Part shown: piece after piece, positions 61,803 through 62,654 of the stretch
Layout: the number at the start of each line of letters is the position of its first letter
Numbering within the stretch: position 1 is the stretch's first letter
Assembly: GCA_937877075.1 (NCBI GenBank)
Contig: CALEGD010000005.1
Span: 1-62,654, forward strand
Direction of reading: 5' to 3'
DNA length: 62,654 bases
Source: an uncultured Acholeplasmatales bacterium
GTDB taxonomy: Bacteria; Bacillota_I; Bacilli_A; ML615J-28; CAG-698
Program-made: the position numbers and the translations under genes
The notes under the pieces: generated by a model
What the model was told of the DNA's origin: nothing
What the model saw: only the letters and a program-made list of their open reading frames with translations
The model's database searches: none

Positions 61803-62654
61803 ATGATAATGAAGAGAAGAGAATACCCAAGACCAGCCTTTGTCAGAAAAAATTGGATAAACTTAAATGGTACATGGGACTTTTCCTTTGATGATAATAA
61901 TATCGGACATAAGGAGAAGTGGTATATAAATCACAATTTTAATTTAAAAATTGAAGTCCCTTTTGCTTTCCAATCAAAATTAAGTAATATTAATGTCCAG
62001 GAATTTCATGATCGGGTTTGGTATAGAAGAAAATTTAAAATAAATAGTAAAGCTTTCCGTAAAAGAATAATCTTACATATTGGTGCTTGTGATTATGAAA
62101 GCGAAATTTATATTAACCATGAACTTGTGAGAAAACATATCGGCGGTCATTCTAGCTTTAAAGTAGATATCACTGATTATTTAAATTATGAAGAAGAAGA
62201 AATTGTTATATTTGCCTATGATAAATCAACAGATGAATTTATTCCGCGTGGGAAACAATATTGGAAAGAAAAGAATGAAAGCATTTACTATACAAGAACA
62301 ACTGGTTTATGGCAAACAGTATGGTTAGAAGAAGTTGATGAAATTCATATTGATAGTTTCAAAATGACTAGCGATATTGATAGTGGATTATTATATGTAG
62401 ATTTAAATATTTCTACTGAAGCAGATGTAAGGTTACAAGTTCAGGTATTTGATAAAGAAGTATTAATAATCTATAATAATTATTCACTAGATAGTATCAA
62501 TAGTAAATTTGCATTGGATATCTTCCAAGGTAAAATAATGAATACCGTTGCTCATCATCGCGGAAAGACTTGGAGTCCGGAAAATCCTCATTTATATGAT
62601 ATAGAGTTTACTCTTTTTCAGAATGATGAAATAGTAGATGAGGTAAAATCCTAT
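61803..62654 (+). CDS. GH2-family glycoside hydrolase (partial, C-terminus outside window)
   Basis: 284 residues of a protein that starts like GH2 beta-glycosidases: YPRPAFVRKNWINLNGTWDF, then VWYRRKF, IILHIGACDYESEIYINHE, HSSFKVDITDYL and TGLWQTVWLEEV, the N-terminal jelly-roll sugar-binding domain and the start of the Ig-like domain. No signal peptide is present, so it is intracellular and probably acts on imported oligosaccharides (beta-galactosidase, beta-glucuronidase or beta-mannosidase type; the catalytic barrel is not visible). A second in-frame ATG lies at 61809. It is the last gene seen of the importer operon. Confidence 0.93.
   Translation, partial: MIMKRREYPRPAFVRKNWINLNGTWDFSFDDNNIGHKEKWYINHNFNLKIEVPFAFQSKLSNINVQEFHDRVWYRRKFKINSKAFRKRIILHIGACDYESEIYINHELVRKHIGGHSSFKVDITDYLNYEEEEIVIFAYDKSTDEFIPRGKQYWKEKNESIYYTRTTGLWQTVWLEEVDEIHIDSFKMTSDIDSGLLYVDLNISTEADVRLQVQVFDKEVLIIYNNYSLDSINSKFALDIFQGKIMNTVAHHRGKTWSPENPHLYDIEFTLFQNDEIVDEVKSY

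Noticed and set aside
1..62654. UGA-as-tryptophan code, as in mycoplasmas
   Set aside because: Several intact genes end in TGA at the expected length and all conserved Trp positions are TGG.

Overview
The window is AT-rich and reads with the standard genetic code: tryptophans are TGG, and several intact genes (the 998-1525 membrane protein, galK, metN, the symporter, the 1612-residue lipoprotein) end in TGA. Low GC, strong AGGAGG ribosome sites, a T-box leader, a type-2 GalT, a lipoprotein-dominated exoproteome and a 'sortase-like' C-terminal tail with no LPXTG motif suggest a Bacillota/Bacilli-grade bacterium, possibly a wall-less Acholeplasma/Izemoplasma-type mollicute. That placement is inference; there is no rRNA in the window.

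Layout. 1-10627 is housekeeping: partial purB (minus strand), a zinc-ribbon membrane protein, a guanylate-kinase-like protein, an anchored protein of unknown function, pduL-type phosphotransacylase, galK-galT, and two tandem lipoprotein 5'-nucleotidases. 10683-15624 starts with tRNA-Lys(CTT) and continues into decayed accessory DNA: a truncated RhuM-like gene, an orphan lipoprotein, a shredded AlbA_2/RecG-like regulator, an intact SIMPL protein and a membrane-protein gene split by a nonsense codon. 15730-20121 is a small uronide cluster (GPH symporter, a 615-residue unrecognised protein, GH105 hydrolase) behind a strong promoter carrying a perfect cre-type operator. 20141-28118 holds a DUF438/hemerythrin/PAS protein, a TnpB remnant, a cold-shock gene that apparently starts with ATT, a CDF metal exporter, galE, a T-box-controlled methionine importer (metN-metI-metQ) and an AEC permease.

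28740-62654 is one large polysaccharide-utilization locus running off the right edge. Transcription units: (a) GLUG-repeat lipoprotein, F5/8-type C plus amylase-like protein, CBM9-like/SGNH/F5/8 lipoprotein; (b) a LacI-family regulator; (c) a 1612-residue Ig/LamG-like lipoprotein, a GH115 alpha-glucuronidase lipoprotein, a small lipoprotein, then a membrane-anchored GH31 enzyme; (d) a CUT1 sugar ABC importer without its own ATPase, a GH43, a CBM9-like lipoprotein and a GH2 enzyme (partial). The enzyme set fits a branched, glucuronic-acid-substituted polysaccharide (glucuronoxylan, arabinogalactan or an algal/mucilage equivalent): GH115 removes glucuronate, GH43/GH2/GH31 trim side chains, lipoproteins hold substrate at the membrane, and the ABC importer takes up oligosaccharides. 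The GH105/symporter cluster and the Leloir genes could process unsaturated uronides and galactose.

The main regulatory discovery is a palindrome, CATTAACGTTAATG, found with close variants six times, only in front of locus genes including lacI itself; two promoters (37692 and 54292) are near-copies of each other. Other points of interest are a module shared by three lipoproteins, a possible new lyase or hydrolase family (17211-19058), an amylase-like barrel with altered catalytic motifs, and hairpins placed between the Shine-Dalgarno sequence and the start codon of two locus genes.
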